Notes under the pieces: generated by a model
Databases searched by the model: none
What the model was told of the DNA's origin: nothing
What the model saw: the letters and a program-made list of their open reading frames with translations, nothing else
In this document: piece by piece, positions 27,430 through 37,449 of the stretch
How the letters are laid out: each line of letters opens with the position of its first letter
How positions within the stretch are numbered: position 1 is the stretch's first letter
Assembly (NCBI RefSeq): GCF_021560015.1
Contig: NZ_CP073588.1
Coordinates: 186,001-250,000 of the forward strand
From: Shewanella vesiculosa
Lineage (GTDB): Bacteria > Pseudomonadota > Gammaproteobacteria > Enterobacterales > Shewanellaceae
Direction of reading: 5' to 3'
DNA: 64,000 nucleotides
Program-made: the position numbers and the translations under genes

Positions 27430-28179
27430 ATGAAAATATTGGTGCCTGTTAAACGCGTAGTTGATGCCAATGTAAAGGTCAGGGTAAAAGCTGACAACAC
27501 AAGTGTTGATACGACGAACCTTAAAATGGCGTTAAACCCATTTTGCGAAATAGCAGTTGAAGAAGCGGTTCGCTTGAAAGAAGCTGGCGTAGCCACTGAA
27601 GTTATCGTGGTGAGTGTTGGCGCAAAAGCAGTGCAGGAGCAATTAAGAACTGCAATGGCATTAGGTGCTGATAGAGCCATTCATATTGAAACTGATGAAG
27701 AATTGGTGCCACTATCAATTGCGAAACTGTTAAAAGCTGTGCAAGAAAAAGAACAAGCGCAATTAATTATTTTTGGTAAGCAGTCTATTGACGGCGATAA
27801 CAACCAAACTGGACAAATGTTAGCGGCACTAACTGATATGCCACAAGCGACATTTGCATCAGAAGTAAAAGTTGATGGTGATATGATCACCGTTACTCGT
27901 GAAATAGATGGCGGACTGCAAACCCTGAAAATGCCTTTACCTGCCATTGTCACGGTTGATTTACGTTTGAACGAACCTCGCTATGCTTCATTACCCAATA
28001 TTATGAAAGCTAAACGCAAGCCATTAGACATTATGACTGTGGCTGATTTAGGTGTGAGCTTGAAAACACATCAAACAGTGATCAGCGTAACACCTCCGGT
28101 TGAGCGTAAAGCTGGCATTATGGTGTCTTCTGTTGAGGCGTTAGTCGATAAGTTAAAAAATGAAGCGAAGGTGATCTAA
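27430..28179 (+). CDS. etfB: Electron transfer flavoprotein beta subunit
   Basis: A 249-aa protein: [57 protein letters not shown] and [16 protein letters not shown] (the recognition-loop region that docks on acyl-CoA dehydrogenases). The ATG at 27430 follows GAAGGA; the frame is open to 27376 but that extension lacks family support. EtfB binds AMP and with EtfA carries electrons from acyl-CoA dehydrogenases to the quinone pool. One base separates its stop from etfA. Confidence 0.96.
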   Translation: MKILVPVKRVVDANVKVRVKADNTSVDTTNLKMALNPFCEIAVEEAVRLKEAGVATEVIVVSVGAKAVQEQLRTAMALGADRAIHIETDEELVPLSIAKLLKAVQEKEQAQLIIFGKQSIDGDNNQTGQMLAALTDMPQATFASEVKVDGDMITVTREIDGGLQTLKMPLPAIVTVDLRLNEPRYASLPNIMKAKRKPLDIMTVADLGVSLKTHQTVISVTPPVERKAGIMVSSVEALVDKLKNEAKVI

Positions 28180-28180
28180 C

Positions 28181-29104
28181 ATGACCATTTTAGTATTAGC
28201 AGAACACGATAATGTGAGTTTGAAAACTGACACGGCCAAAGTCGTTAGCGCAGCTGCCGCCATTGGCGGTGATATTCATATACTGGTCGCGGGTGTTGAT
28301 TGTTCTGCTGCGGTAACGGCAGCACAACACTTAGCCGGTGTGAGTAAAGTATTAGTTGCTGATGCAACTCAATATGGTGCTCAATTAGCGGAAAACGTTT
28401 CTAAGTTGGTCGTTGAGATTGCGGCTGATTACGAACATATCTTGGCTGCAGCAACCAGTATTGGTAAAGATACATTACCTCGTGTCGCAGCATTGTTAGA
28501 TGTTTCTCAAATTTCAGAAGTCATTGAAGTGGTCAGTAGTGACACTTTTGTGCGTCCTATTTATGCCGGTAATGCGCTATCGACAGTGCAGAGTTTAGAT
28601 GCGAAGAAAGTCATGACTGTGCGTTCTAGTGCATTTGATGCTGTCGCGACAACGGGCAATGCTGAAGTGGTTAACCTAAGTCAAGCTATTGATGCTCGCA
28701 CTGAGTTCGTGTCTCAGTCGTTAACTGAATCAGCCCGTCCAGAGCTAGGTAATGCAGGCATTATTGTCTCTGGTGGCCGCGGCATGGGGAGTGGTGAAAA
28801 CTTTGCTATTTTAGAGCAACTAGCCGATAAGCTTGGCGCAGCAGTAGGTGCATCTCGTGCCGCAGTGGATGCTGGCTTTGTGCCTAACGATTTACAAGTG
28901 GGACAAACAGGTAAGATTGTTGCCCCTGATCTGTATATTGCTGTGGGCATTTCGGGTGCGATTCAACATCTTGCCGGAATGAAAGACTCTAAGGTGATTG
29001 TGGCTATTAACAAAGATCCTGAAGCGCCTATTTTCCAGGTGGCAGATTACGGTTTAGTCGCGGACTTATTTGAAGCCGTTCCTGCATTAAATAATCTGCT
29101 TTAA
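28181..29104 (+). CDS. etfA: Electron transfer flavoprotein alpha subunit
   Basis: A 307-aa protein with the FAD-binding C-terminal domain: [68 protein letters not shown] in overlapping parts, and [22 protein letters not shown]. It accepts electrons from the LiuA and other acyl-CoA dehydrogenases encoded further along the window. Co-transcribed with etfB. Confidence 0.96.
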   Translation: MTILVLAEHDNVSLKTDTAKVVSAAAAIGGDIHILVAGVDCSAAVTAAQHLAGVSKVLVADATQYGAQLAENVSKLVVEIAADYEHILAAATSIGKDTLPRVAALLDVSQISEVIEVVSSDTFVRPIYAGNALSTVQSLDAKKVMTVRSSAFDAVATTGNAEVVNLSQAIDARTEFVSQSLTESARPELGNAGIIVSGGRGMGSGENFAILEQLADKLGAAVGASRAAVDAGFVPNDLQVGQTGKIVAPDLYIAVGISGAIQHLAGMKDSKVIVAINKDPEAPIFQVADYGLVADLFEAVPALNNLL

Positions 29105-29176
29105 TGGCTTATTATTGACCCAAATTGAGTCATTAGCTTGTTTAACGTGTCGTTATACTAGCCAATCGTTCAGATT

Positions 29177-29211
29177 AAAAGGTTTCTACTTGGTAAAGTA
29201 GGAACCTTTTT
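29177..29211 (+). terminator. Terminator of etfBA
   Basis: AAAAGGTTTCTACTT/AAGTAGGAACCTTTT hairpin with one mismatch, followed by T residues, about 70 bp after the etfA stop. Confidence 0.85.
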
Positions 29212-29474
29212 TATTGATATTTTTTATCATATGGATGTTTTTATGAGCAAAGGTGTCAGTCGGGTTAGCCAGTTGCCGTTTTTGTATTCAGTGCGATAGT
29301 GTGCATTTGCATTAGAAACGTTAAACTAATGCTATTAAATTGTGGCTATAGTTAATAATATTGTTATTTGTGCTGTAGTTTAGGACTTTTTTGCTGGTAT
29401 AGAGCGTGTGGTTTATGATTGTATGTGCGCGCTGTTTGTAATGGGCTATTTATGATTACAAATACAAAAGTAGA

Positions 29475-29542
29475 GGTGCATTGCATAATAGTCAGGTTGA
29501 ATTGGGTGATGCCAATAATTCAACCTAAAAGGATGCAATGCC
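29475..29542. repeat. Nested inverted repeat, unknown structured element
   Basis: An outer stem GGTGCATTGCAT (29475-29486) pairs with ATGCAATGCC (29533-29542) except for one bulged T; inside it AGGTTGAA (29494-29501) pairs with TTCAACCT (29519-29526), and TTGG with CCAA at the tip. It lies in the 657-bp gap between etfA and the NhaC gene, which otherwise shows only the etf terminator. No T-run follows, so it is not an ordinary terminator. A palindromic repeat element or a structured leader are both possible. Confidence 0.55.
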
Positions 29543-29761
29543 GAAATAAGTGAGGTGATCGCCCTCATTTGTTGGGCCAGTTCTCGAAAGGGGCTGTACT
29601 GTCATAGTGTTTTTATCTATGTGATAAAAATAATGATATTCATATTAAATGGATATTTCTGTGGAGTGCTACTAGATAAGTTAACCCATATACTTTCTGT
29701 GTATGGCGAGTCTTATTTCTAGTTTTTCTCTATTCGTATCCAACGAAGAAATAATTAAATT

Positions 29762-31318
29762 ATGATAATAAGTTATGCCGATTCGGCACTTTCTGTTTTG
29801 CCACCACTTTTGGCAATTACACTGGCTATTTTAACCCGTAAGGTATTGCTGTCTTTGGGGTTAGGTATTATTTTTGGTACCTTATTGCTGACCGATTTTT
29901 CATTGGTTGGCAGCAGCGAATATATTTTAAGTACAGCGAGTCAGCTCGTTTGGAAAGATGCTGCACTGAATAGTTGGAACGTATATATCTTAGGTTTTTT
30001 GGTTGTGCTGGGCATGATAACCGCATTGATCACCGTTAGTGGTTCTGCTCGTGCTTTTGCTGATTGGGCCAAACTGCGCATTCGTAATAAGCGCGATGCT
30101 AAGTTAATGACCATTTTTTTAGGCTGTGTAGTCTTTATTGATGACTACTTCAATAGTTTAGTCGTAGGTTCGATTTCAAGGCCTATCACGGACAGATACC
30201 ACATTTCACGCGCAAAACTTGCCTATATTTTAGATTCTACCGCGGCACCGATTTGCGTTATTTCCCCGGTATCAAGCTGGGGAGCCTATATTATTGCGCT
30301 TATTGGCGGCATTCTAACTGCACATGGTTTTGCTGACTCAGGTCATTTAAGTGTCTTTATACAGATGATCCCGATGAACTTTTATGCCGTGTTCTCATTA
30401 TTATTACTAGTGTGTGTGGCGACGTTCAGTTTAAACATAGGACCAATGCGTCAGCATGAATTAAATGCACTTCGTGGTGAGTTGTATGATGAATCAAAAG
30501 GCCAACCACCGGGAGCAGTTACTGATTTACCTGAAGCTGATACCGGTAAAGTGATTGGTTTATTTTTACCGATTGCGATATTAGTATTTGCGACCCTTTA
30601 TTTTATGGTCTCTAGTGGGGCAGAAGCATTAGCGGCTAAAGAGCAGATGTTTAGTGTACTAGGTGCATTTGAAAATACTGATGTGAGTTCATCATTGTTT
30701 TTTGGTTCTATTGTCGGTTTGATTGCGACAGTGTTGTTGGCATTTCAACAGAAAGTAGAGCTGTCTATGTTGCTCAAAGGCATGTCTGTTGGTGCTCGTT
30801 CAATGTTACCCGCTATTTATATTTTATTGTTCGCTTGGACGATATCAAGTGTCATTGGTCAGCTTGAAACCGGTAAGTTCATGGCCAGTTTAGCAACTGA
30901 TAATATTCCGTTTGCGCTATTGCCTGCCATGTTATTTCTATTGGCTGGGATCACCGCATTTTCAACGGGAACGAGTTGGGGAACCTTCGGTATTATGTTA
31001 CCTATAGCGGCCGATATGGCGATGGGAAGTGATAGCACCATGATGCTACCTATGCTAGCAGCTGTGCTTTCTGGTGCCGTATTTGGTGACCATTGCTCAC
31101 CTATTTCCGATACCACTATTTTGTCATCAACGGGGGCGAGTTGCCATCATATCGATCATGTGGTGACCCAGCTTCCTTATGCACTTATCGCTGCATTGAT
31201 TAGTTTCGTCGGTTATATTGTGCTTGGTTTTACTGGCTCGTTAATGGCTGGATTGATTTGTTGTAGTGTGTTGTTTCTTATCAGTATCCTAGTATTGTAC
31301 TTTTGGGCAAAAAAGTAA
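29762..31318 (+). CDS. Na+/H+ antiporter, NhaC family
   Basis: A 518-aa inner-membrane protein with about 11-12 hydrophobic segments. The central FIDDYFNSLVVGSISRPITDRYHISRAKLAYILDSTAAP and late GDHCSPISDTTILSSTGASCHHIDHV segments (read in pieces) are hallmark regions of the NhaC family, which exchanges sodium for protons or, in some members, amino-acid pairs such as malate/lactate. The exact substrate cannot be read from sequence. Monocistronic; start ATG at 29762 with AAGAAA upstream as a weak ribosome-binding site. Confidence 0.86.
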   Translation: MIISYADSALSVLPPLLAITLAILTRKVLLSLGLGIIFGTLLLTDFSLVGSSEYILSTASQLVWKDAALNSWNVYILGFLVVLGMITALITVSGSARAFADWAKLRIRNKRDAKLMTIFLGCVVFIDDYFNSLVVGSISRPITDRYHISRAKLAYILDSTAAPICVISPVSSWGAYIIALIGGILTAHGFADSGHLSVFIQMIPMNFYAVFSLLLLVCVATFSLNIGPMRQHELNALRGELYDESKGQPPGAVTDLPEADTGKVIGLFLPIAILVFATLYFMVSSGAEALAAKEQMFSVLGAFENTDVSSSLFFGSIVGLIATVLLAFQQKVELSMLLKGMSVGARSMLPAIYILLFAWTISSVIGQLETGKFMASLATDNIPFALLPAMLFLLAGITAFSTGTSWGTFGIMLPIAADMAMGSDSTMMLPMLAAVLSGAVFGDHCSPISDTTILSSTGASCHHIDHVVTQLPYALIAALISFVGYIVLGFTGSLMAGLICCSVLFLISILVLYFWAKK

Positions 31319-31366
31319 TGCTACATCCCGATACTTATGAGTAATAAGCCGATTGATTAAGCTTTG

Positions 31367-31402
31367 AAAAAATGCCGTATTCATAACGAATACGGCATTT
31401 TT
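31367..31402 (+). terminator. Terminator after the NhaC-family gene
   Basis: AAAAATGCCGTATTC/GAATACGGCATTTTT perfect 15-bp stem, symmetrical so active in both directions. Confidence 0.88.
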
Positions 31403-31472
31403 GTTTGTTGTTGCGAAGTTAAAAAAGGTAATATGGACGGTACTGACTGTCTAACCATTAGGACGCTATATT

Positions 31473-32051
31473 TTGGCGCAACTGTACTTTTATTATTCGG
31501 CGATGAATGCCGGTAAATCAACTTCGTTACTGCAGTCTTCTTATAATTATCGTGAGCGCGGTATGCATACCTTAGTGATGACAGCATCAATAGATAATCG
31601 ATATGGTATTGGCAAAGTGTCTTCGCGTATTGGGATTGAAACCGATGCCCAGGTGTTTGGTAGTACTGACAATTTAATTGAGCTGATTTCGACATCCAAT
31701 GACGAGCAAAAAATTCACTGCGTACTGATTGATGAGTGTCAGTTTTTAAGTAAAGAGCAGGTTAGGCAGATAACCTATGTTGTCGATAATCTCGATATTC
31801 CCGTATTATGTTATGGATTACGTAATGATTTTCAGGGTGAGTTGTTTTCAGGTAGCCATTACTTGCTCGCTTGGGCAGATAAGCTCGTTGAATTAAAAAC
31901 CATTTGTCATTGTGGCCGTAAAGCCAATATGGTGGTTCGCCTTGATCATGAAGGTAATCCTATGCGCGAAGGTGAACAAGTGGAGATTGGCGGTAACGAG
32001 AGTTACGAGTCGGTTTGTCGTAAGCATTTTCGCGAGTTTTTGTGGGATTAG
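31473..32051 (+). CDS. tdk: Thymidine kinase
   Basis: A 192-aa type II thymidine kinase phosphorylating thymidine to dTMP with ATP. Walker A is AMNAGKST near the N-terminus, the Walker B region is [10 protein letters not shown], the lasso region contains [15 protein letters not shown], and a zinc site is formed by CHCGRKA plus a late Cys. The start is TTG at 31473 with AGGA ten bases upstream, giving the expected [15 protein letters not shown] beginning; no nearer ATG precedes the P-loop properly. Confidence 0.95.
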   Translation: MAQLYFYYSAMNAGKSTSLLQSSYNYRERGMHTLVMTASIDNRYGIGKVSSRIGIETDAQVFGSTDNLIELISTSNDEQKIHCVLIDECQFLSKEQVRQITYVVDNLDIPVLCYGLRNDFQGELFSGSHYLLAWADKLVELKTICHCGRKANMVVRLDHEGNPMREGEQVEIGGNESYESVCRKHFREFLWD

Positions 32052-32100
32052 TTGGCCATTAAAGACGTATTAGAATTACGTTAGCGACCGCTGCAGAATA

Positions 32101-32137
32101 AACAAAGCCGCTTAAATTAACATTGAAGCGGCTTTGT
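32101..32137. terminator. Hairpin between tdk and the acyl-CoA dehydrogenase gene
   Basis: AACAAAGCCGCTT/AAGCGGCTTTGTT stem with a 12-nt loop between the two convergent genes; the T-run is short, so termination efficiency is uncertain. Confidence 0.6.
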
Positions 32138-32181
32138 TATTTGTGTTTTAGGTGCTTATGTTTTAGTTGCTTATGTTGAGA

Positions 32182-33972
32182 TTAAAAGTCAGCTGCTGCG
32201 AAATTGACAATGTCAGCACTACTAGCTTCAATTTGTTTGCGTAAGCTGCGAGTTTGGCTGCCCCAATAGCTCATGAAGAATTTTGCCGTATTAAGTTTAG
32301 CTTGATAAAACTCACTTTCTTCAGTACCAGCTTCTAATGCTGCCAATGATGTTGCCGCCACACGGGTCCACATCCAAGCCAGAGCGGTAATGCCAAAGAG
32401 TTGCATATATGGCATTGATGCTGCGCCAATAAGGTCTGGGTTTTTACTGGCCGATTGAACAATAAAACCAGTGGCTTTTTCAAGATCGCCCGCAGCGTCC
32501 ATTAACCCTGCAAGATAGGGCTTCATGGCTTCGTTGCTGGAATTATCTTGAATTAACTGTTTTACCATGCCTGACCATAACGTCAATGCTGCCCCTTTGT
32601 CGCTCAGTAATTTACGGCCTACTAAATCCAAAGCCTGAACGCCATTTGTGCCTTCATAAATCATTGCGATACGAATATCACGCACATACTGCTCCATACC
32701 CCATTCATTAATATAGCCATGACCGCCATAAACCTGCTGCGCATCTACGCATGCTTTAAAGCCTTGGTCGGTAACGAAACCTTTAACAATCGGTGTAAAT
32801 AAAGCTGCCAGGGCATTTGCTTGTTTGGCTTTTTCCGGGTCAGTATGACGTTCTACTTGGTCAAGCCATAATGCCTGTTGGCCCATTAACGCACGTGTTC
32901 CTTCATTGAAAGACTTTTGCGATAACAGCATACGTCTTATGTCACCATGGACTAATAATGAGTCTGCGGCTTGTTCAGGCTGTTTAACACCACTTAATGC
33001 ACGACCTTGAATGCGCTCTTTGGCATAAACAAGTGCATTTTGGTAAGCAATATCAGATACGCCTAAACCCTGAATACCGACACCCAGACGTGCTTGGTTC
33101 ATCATGGTGAACATGGCTTTTAAGCCCTGATGTGGTGCACCAACTAATTCGCCAATTGCGCCATCAAAATGCATGACACAAGTTGAGTTACCGTGAATGC
33201 CCATTTTGTGTTCCAGACCCGTCGCACTCAGCGTATTGGCGTCACCTAAACTGCCGTCGGCATTGACTAAAAATTTCGGTACCGCAAATAATGAAATGCC
33301 TTTAACACCTTCTGGTGCATCGGGTAGGCGCGCTAATACTAAGTGAATAATATTATCAGCAAGATCGTGATCACCAGATGAAATAAAGATTTTCTCGCCG
33401 CTAATGGCAAACAGCTCATCTCCGGCAGGAATAGCTTTAGTGCGCAATAACGCTAAATCGGTACCAGCATGCGATTCAGTTAAGTTCATGGTTCCAGTCC
33501 ATTCACCACTGACCAGTTTAGCTAAATACTTTTGTTTTAGTGCATCGCTGCCATGGACATGAATAGCAGAATAAGCGCCATGAGTTAATCCAGGATACAT
33601 AGCAAAAGCCATGTTGGTCGCGGTTTTCATTTCGGTGGCAAAGGTACCAATTACTTCTGGCAGGCCTTGGCCGCCAAATTCAGGATCGCAGGTTAGTGTG
33701 GCCCAGCCATCTTCGACATACTGCTTGTAAGCTTGCTTAAACCCAGAAGGGGTGATGACTTTACCGTCAACCAATTTACAACCTTCCAAGTCACCGCTTG
33801 CATTGAGTGGCAACATGATGTCGGTAGTAAAGTCGGCGACACCTTGTAAAATCGCATCAGTTAAATCTGCATCTAATTCATCAAAACCACGTAAGTCAGT
33901 TTGTTGATAGACATTAAGCAGTTCAGACAGAATGAATTGATAATCACGCAGGGGAGCTTGGTAAATTGGCAT
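32182..33972 (-). CDS. Acyl-CoA dehydrogenase with extended C-terminal domain
   Basis: A 596-aa flavoprotein of the long acyl-CoA dehydrogenase branch (which includes 3-methylmercaptopropionyl-CoA dehydrogenase-like enzymes). The FAD/substrate region MNLTESHAGTDLALLRTKA and the catalytic-base region RIAMIYEGTNGVQALDLVGRK are clear, and an extra C-terminal domain follows. It oxidises an acyl-CoA to the enoyl-CoA and passes electrons to EtfBA. Chain specificity is unknown. A LiuR-type palindrome at 34102-34117, 130 bp before the start, suggests a role in branched-chain amino-acid or fatty-acid breakdown. Monocistronic. Confidence 0.9.
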   Translation of the reverse strand: MPIYQAPLRDYQFILSELLNVYQQTDLRGFDELDADLTDAILQGVADFTTDIMLPLNASGDLEGCKLVDGKVITPSGFKQAYKQYVEDGWATLTCDPEFGGQGLPEVIGTFATEMKTATNMAFAMYPGLTHGAYSAIHVHGSDALKQKYLAKLVSGEWTGTMNLTESHAGTDLALLRTKAIPAGDELFAISGEKIFISSGDHDLADNIIHLVLARLPDAPEGVKGISLFAVPKFLVNADGSLGDANTLSATGLEHKMGIHGNSTCVMHFDGAIGELVGAPHQGLKAMFTMMNQARLGVGIQGLGVSDIAYQNALVYAKERIQGRALSGVKQPEQAADSLLVHGDIRRMLLSQKSFNEGTRALMGQQALWLDQVERHTDPEKAKQANALAALFTPIVKGFVTDQGFKACVDAQQVYGGHGYINEWGMEQYVRDIRIAMIYEGTNGVQALDLVGRKLLSDKGAALTLWSGMVKQLIQDNSSNEAMKPYLAGLMDAAGDLEKATGFIVQSASKNPDLIGAASMPYMQLFGITALAWMWTRVAATSLAALEAGTEESEFYQAKLNTAKFFMSYWGSQTRSLRKQIEASSADIVNFAAADF

Positions 33973-34101
33973 AAGGTCATTCCTTGGTTATGGGGTCGTT
34001 AAGTTTGGTCGCGGCAACAAGGTATTGTCTTGTTACTGGTCCAATCAGATTATGTTAGTTCAGCTAACATAACCAATTTCGAGTAAAAACTCAGTATTAT
34101 T

Positions 34102-34117
34102 TTTACGTAAGCGTAAA
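34102..34117. promoter_or_regulatory. LiuR-type palindrome upstream of the acyl-CoA dehydrogenase gene
   Basis: TTTACGTAAGCGTAAA nearly equals the TTTACGTAAAGGTAAA found in front of liuR at 46127 (14 of 16 identical). The gap 33973-34317 contains no other feature besides promoters of the two divergent genes. Confidence 0.68.
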
Positions 34118-34317
34118 CTTATTTTGGTGCGTGAAATGTACCGATTTATTTACTCTTCAATATCAGAGTGACTTATTTGTTGTAATACCGTCTTCAGGCT
34201 TGGAAAGATCAACAAGTGCTCGCGAAACGATTATCTGAAATGCACATGAATACATAATGGCAACACTCCGGTCTATGTAGGTTAATACATAAAAATAATC
34301 CATAAATAGGGCGCGTT

Positions 34318-34824
34318 ATGAAATTTGTTTGGTCAGTAGTCAGTATATCTGCATTGCTATTATTGTCTTTTATATCCCAAAGCACAGCCGATGCTGCTGC
34401 GAAAGTGGATGAGTCCGTTGCTACTAATTTTGAATTAATGACCTCTGATGGCCAATCATTTACTCTGCATGATTACGCCGGTAAACCGGTTATTTTGCAT
34501 TTTTGGGCTACCTGGTGTCCATATTGTAAAAAGCTGCAACCCGGTTTAGAAAAACTACGACTTAACTACCAACACACTGACTTGCAAATGATTGGTATTA
34601 GTTTTAGCGAAGATGCTGGCGCCAATCCAGGGCAGAGTTTGCTCGATCGAGGTATAAAAATGACCACGCTGGTTTTAGGTGATGAGGTTGCTAAGTTGTA
34701 TGGCATAACAGGTACCCCAACAACAGTGTTTATTGACCGAAGTGGTCACATTGCGTGGATGACCAATACGTCTGATCCTGACGACCCTAATTTAGATAAA
34801 GCGATACAGTTTTTATTAAAATAG
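34318..34824 (+). CDS. Periplasmic TlpA/ResA-like thioredoxin-fold protein
   Basis: A 168-aa exported protein: hydrophobic signal ending around STADA, then a thioredoxin fold with FWATWCPYCKKLQP (redox motif CPYC) and a cis-Pro in GITGTPTTVFID. Such proteins reduce or exchange disulfides in the periplasm, for example in cytochrome c maturation, usually with an inner-membrane electron donor. No cytochrome gene is adjacent, so the client is unknown. Single-gene unit convergent with the CPA2 antiporter. Confidence 0.88.
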   Translation: MKFVWSVVSISALLLLSFISQSTADAAAKVDESVATNFELMTSDGQSFTLHDYAGKPVILHFWATWCPYCKKLQPGLEKLRLNYQHTDLQMIGISFSEDAGANPGQSLLDRGIKMTTLVLGDEVAKLYGITGTPTTVFIDRSGHIAWMTNTSDPDDPNLDKAIQFLLK

Positions 34825-34884
34825 CCATGATGAAAAGCCGATTGTTGTTTGCTCATCTATGATAGGTCATTGAGCTGATTATAT

Positions 34885-36078
34885 TTATTCGGCTTGTTTA
34901 CTTGAGGTATATTTTAAAAGAAGCGGCCCTATCAGGGTCGTTAGGGCGATAACCATGACTAATATGGCAAACTCTTTGGCTTGAATGACGTCAAGTTGGC
35001 GTCCCATCTCTGCAAATACCAATCCTACTTCACCTCTGGGTACCATTGCTGAACCCACAATCATTTTTTCGTGCCAGTTTGAGCTGGCCAACAATCCGGC
35101 CATGAATTTACTTGCTACGGCGATAAAAGTTAACCAAGCGAGTAATAGTAAGCCCATGAAGCTCATATCAAGTTGACTTAGATCCAGGCTGATGCCGACA
35201 TAAACGAAAAAAATGGGGCTAAAGAGCTGTACTAGCGGCTTTGCTGATTGTTCCAGTTTGTGGGTATAGCTAAAGGGGTTTTTAAGGTATTGATTAAATG
35301 GCGAGGTAAATTGTCGTGACAAGCCCATTCCGACGGCAAAGCCACCTAAAATAGCCGGGGTACCAAACCAATGAGCTAACCAAGCAAATAAGCAAATCAT
35401 TGCCGTGACGACAAACACTTCATAACCGGGAATGCGTGTTTTAAGGTGAAGCCAGCGGGTTAAATAAATTATCACTCTGACCAGTGGCGGGCTGAAAATG
35501 ATAAAGCAGGCAATCATGATAAATAATACTAAGGTTGAGCTTACGGCTAATTCTCCAGATGAGGCGAAATTAAACAACACGCTCAGTAGTATCACGCCAA
35601 CGATATCATCGATAACCGCAGCCCCTAGAATAATTTGCCCAGCCGCACTTTGAGTTTGATTATTGAGTGCTAAAACTCGCATTGAAATACCAATGCTGGT
35701 GGCCGTTAATGCGCAACCAAAAAATAATGCAGTAAAAGGAGGCAGAGAAAGCCAATACAGGCTGGCCAATCCTGTGACGATTAAGGGTATTACAATGCCT
35801 AACAATGCAACACTTACGGCTTTAGTGCCAGAATGGGCAAGCTTTTTGATAGAGGTTTCACAGCCAATATCAAATAATAAAAAAATGACCCCCAGTTCTG
35901 CGATGATGGCTAATGTACTATGAGGTACAACCCAATTGAGTAGTGACGGGCCAATTAACATCCCCGCAGTGACTTCACCCACTACGCTGGGAAATCCTAA
36001 TCGGTCACTAAGCTCACCTAACAATCTGCCCACAACAAGAATGAGAAAAAGTGACATTACAAAGCTGTTTATTGCCAT
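34885..36078 (-). CDS. Cation:proton antiporter, CPA2 (KefB/Nha-like) family, short form
   Basis: A 397-aa inner-membrane protein with about 12 hydrophobic segments. It has the CPA2 hallmarks GEVTAGMLIGPSLLNW in the N-terminal part and ILGAAVIDDIVGVILLSVLF with the paired acidic residues in the ion pathway, then GSAMVPRGEVGLVFAEMG. The C-terminal RCK/TrkA domain of KefB/KefC is absent, so it is not regulated through that domain. Substrate Na+ or K+ is unresolved. Divergent from the Usp gene. Confidence 0.87.
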   Translation of the reverse strand: MAINSFVMSLFLILVVGRLLGELSDRLGFPSVVGEVTAGMLIGPSLLNWVVPHSTLAIIAELGVIFLLFDIGCETSIKKLAHSGTKAVSVALLGIVIPLIVTGLASLYWLSLPPFTALFFGCALTATSIGISMRVLALNNQTQSAAGQIILGAAVIDDIVGVILLSVLFNFASSGELAVSSTLVLFIMIACFIIFSPPLVRVIIYLTRWLHLKTRIPGYEVFVVTAMICLFAWLAHWFGTPAILGGFAVGMGLSRQFTSPFNQYLKNPFSYTHKLEQSAKPLVQLFSPIFFVYVGISLDLSQLDMSFMGLLLLAWLTFIAVASKFMAGLLASSNWHEKMIVGSAMVPRGEVGLVFAEMGRQLDVIQAKEFAILVMVIALTTLIGPLLLKYTSSKQAE

Positions 36079-36328
36079 TTATCCTCCTTCAGGTTAGGCA
36101 ATATGTTATTGATTTGTGTGAACCCAATAAAGTTGATGTTGATCAATTTTAGTTACGATACTTAAGCACAAACTTACGCTATTAGCTAAGCTAAAGATAG
36201 TTACTAGCTCACGTTTACTGAGTTTCTAATCGCAGAATATGAGGCAATGTTTGATAAGTATAATCTTAATATTTACATATACTTGTCACGGTAAGAATAT
36301 AGAAAAGATCTGAAATAAGGAGGTTTAT

Positions 36329-37186
36329 ATGAACAAAATGTTTGTTATCGCACAAATGGAACAAGCGCATATTGATGCCGTCGCGATTGGATTATCATTA
36401 GCCAAGCAGATGAACAAGCAGGCTGAAGTTTTTGCTTATACTTACGCCTATTTAAGTGGCACAGACAGTGATCAACCACGACTTGCTGGAGTGGTGCAAA
36501 AGCAGTTAATGCAACAACAAGAAGCGCAACTTCAGCAGCACTTAGATTCGCTTGATGCCGAAGATGTGCCGTTACATGTGATATGGAGTAAGTATCTTTT
36601 TGAACATGCTTGTCATCACTCTGCTCGCCATAGCTTTGATCTTATGGTTAAAGCTGTCCATCATTCTGATCATTATCTGCCTACTGATTGGCAGTTAATT
36701 CGCCATACCAAAATCCCACTATTACTCCTTACAAACAACCCACTTAATACCGGTAACACCACGCTAATTTCAATCGATTTAGGTACTAAAAATCCGACTA
36801 AGCAACGGCTTAATGACGCCGTTATTGCTAATGGCCTGCAGCTTGCTAAAGCGACTGGAACACAGTTGCATGTGGCTTATGTGTTACGAATTCCGCAAAT
36901 TGTTCGCGACATGGATTTGCTCGACATTAATGCTTTAGTTAAAAAAGCGTATGCAGAACATCAGCAAAAAATTGCTGACATAGGAGTTGACGCTGATTGT
37001 ATGCATATTATCTCGGGTGAGCCTGAACTGTGTTTGTTTGAACTGGCATGTCGGTTAAAAAGCCAATATTTTGTGATTGGTGCGCGGCAACGGCAAGGAT
37101 TACTAGGGCGCATTATTGGTAATACAGCGGAATCTATTTTGAGCCGGATGCGCAGTAATGTGTTGGTGATCCCAGCAGAAGATTAA
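36329..37186 (+). CDS. Tandem universal stress protein (UspE-like)
   Basis: A 285-aa protein with two Usp domains (about 1-140 and 145-285). The first is degenerate; the second keeps the ATP-binding signature GARQRQGLLGRIIGNTAESIL near the end. The two-domain layout resembles E. coli UspE (316 aa), but this protein is shorter. Cytoplasmic; a stress-survival role is inferred from the family. AGGAGG lies upstream of the ATG, an unusually strong ribosome-binding site. Confidence 0.85.
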   Translation: MNKMFVIAQMEQAHIDAVAIGLSLAKQMNKQAEVFAYTYAYLSGTDSDQPRLAGVVQKQLMQQQEAQLQQHLDSLDAEDVPLHVIWSKYLFEHACHHSARHSFDLMVKAVHHSDHYLPTDWQLIRHTKIPLLLLTNNPLNTGNTTLISIDLGTKNPTKQRLNDAVIANGLQLAKATGTQLHVAYVLRIPQIVRDMDLLDINALVKKAYAEHQQKIADIGVDADCMHIISGEPELCLFELACRLKSQYFVIGARQRQGLLGRIIGNTAESILSRMRSNVLVIPAED

Positions 37187-37384
37187 ATCGATAATATCAC
37201 GACTCATAGCGTCGCCATTTAAGCCTATTTCATCGTTGAAAAATGCTCATTTAAACCATAAAACTGCGCATTTTTTCCTTGAACTCAGCATAAATGGCTT
37301 AGCCTATGCATTTACATTTTGATACTCACATCTCAAAGTAGAAAGGGGGCTGAGTCGCTACAGTAGTCATATTAAAATAAAGGT

Positions 37385-37423
37385 ATAAAAAAGCCCGCAT
37401 CATTAAGTTAAATTGGCGGGCTT
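37385..37423 (-). terminator. Terminator of the liu operon
   Basis: AAGCCCGC/GCGGGCTT stem with six U residues on the minus-strand side, 27 bp after the atoA-like stop codon. Confidence 0.82.
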
Positions 37424-37449
37424 GGTTGATCTTAACTATTTAATAGAAA

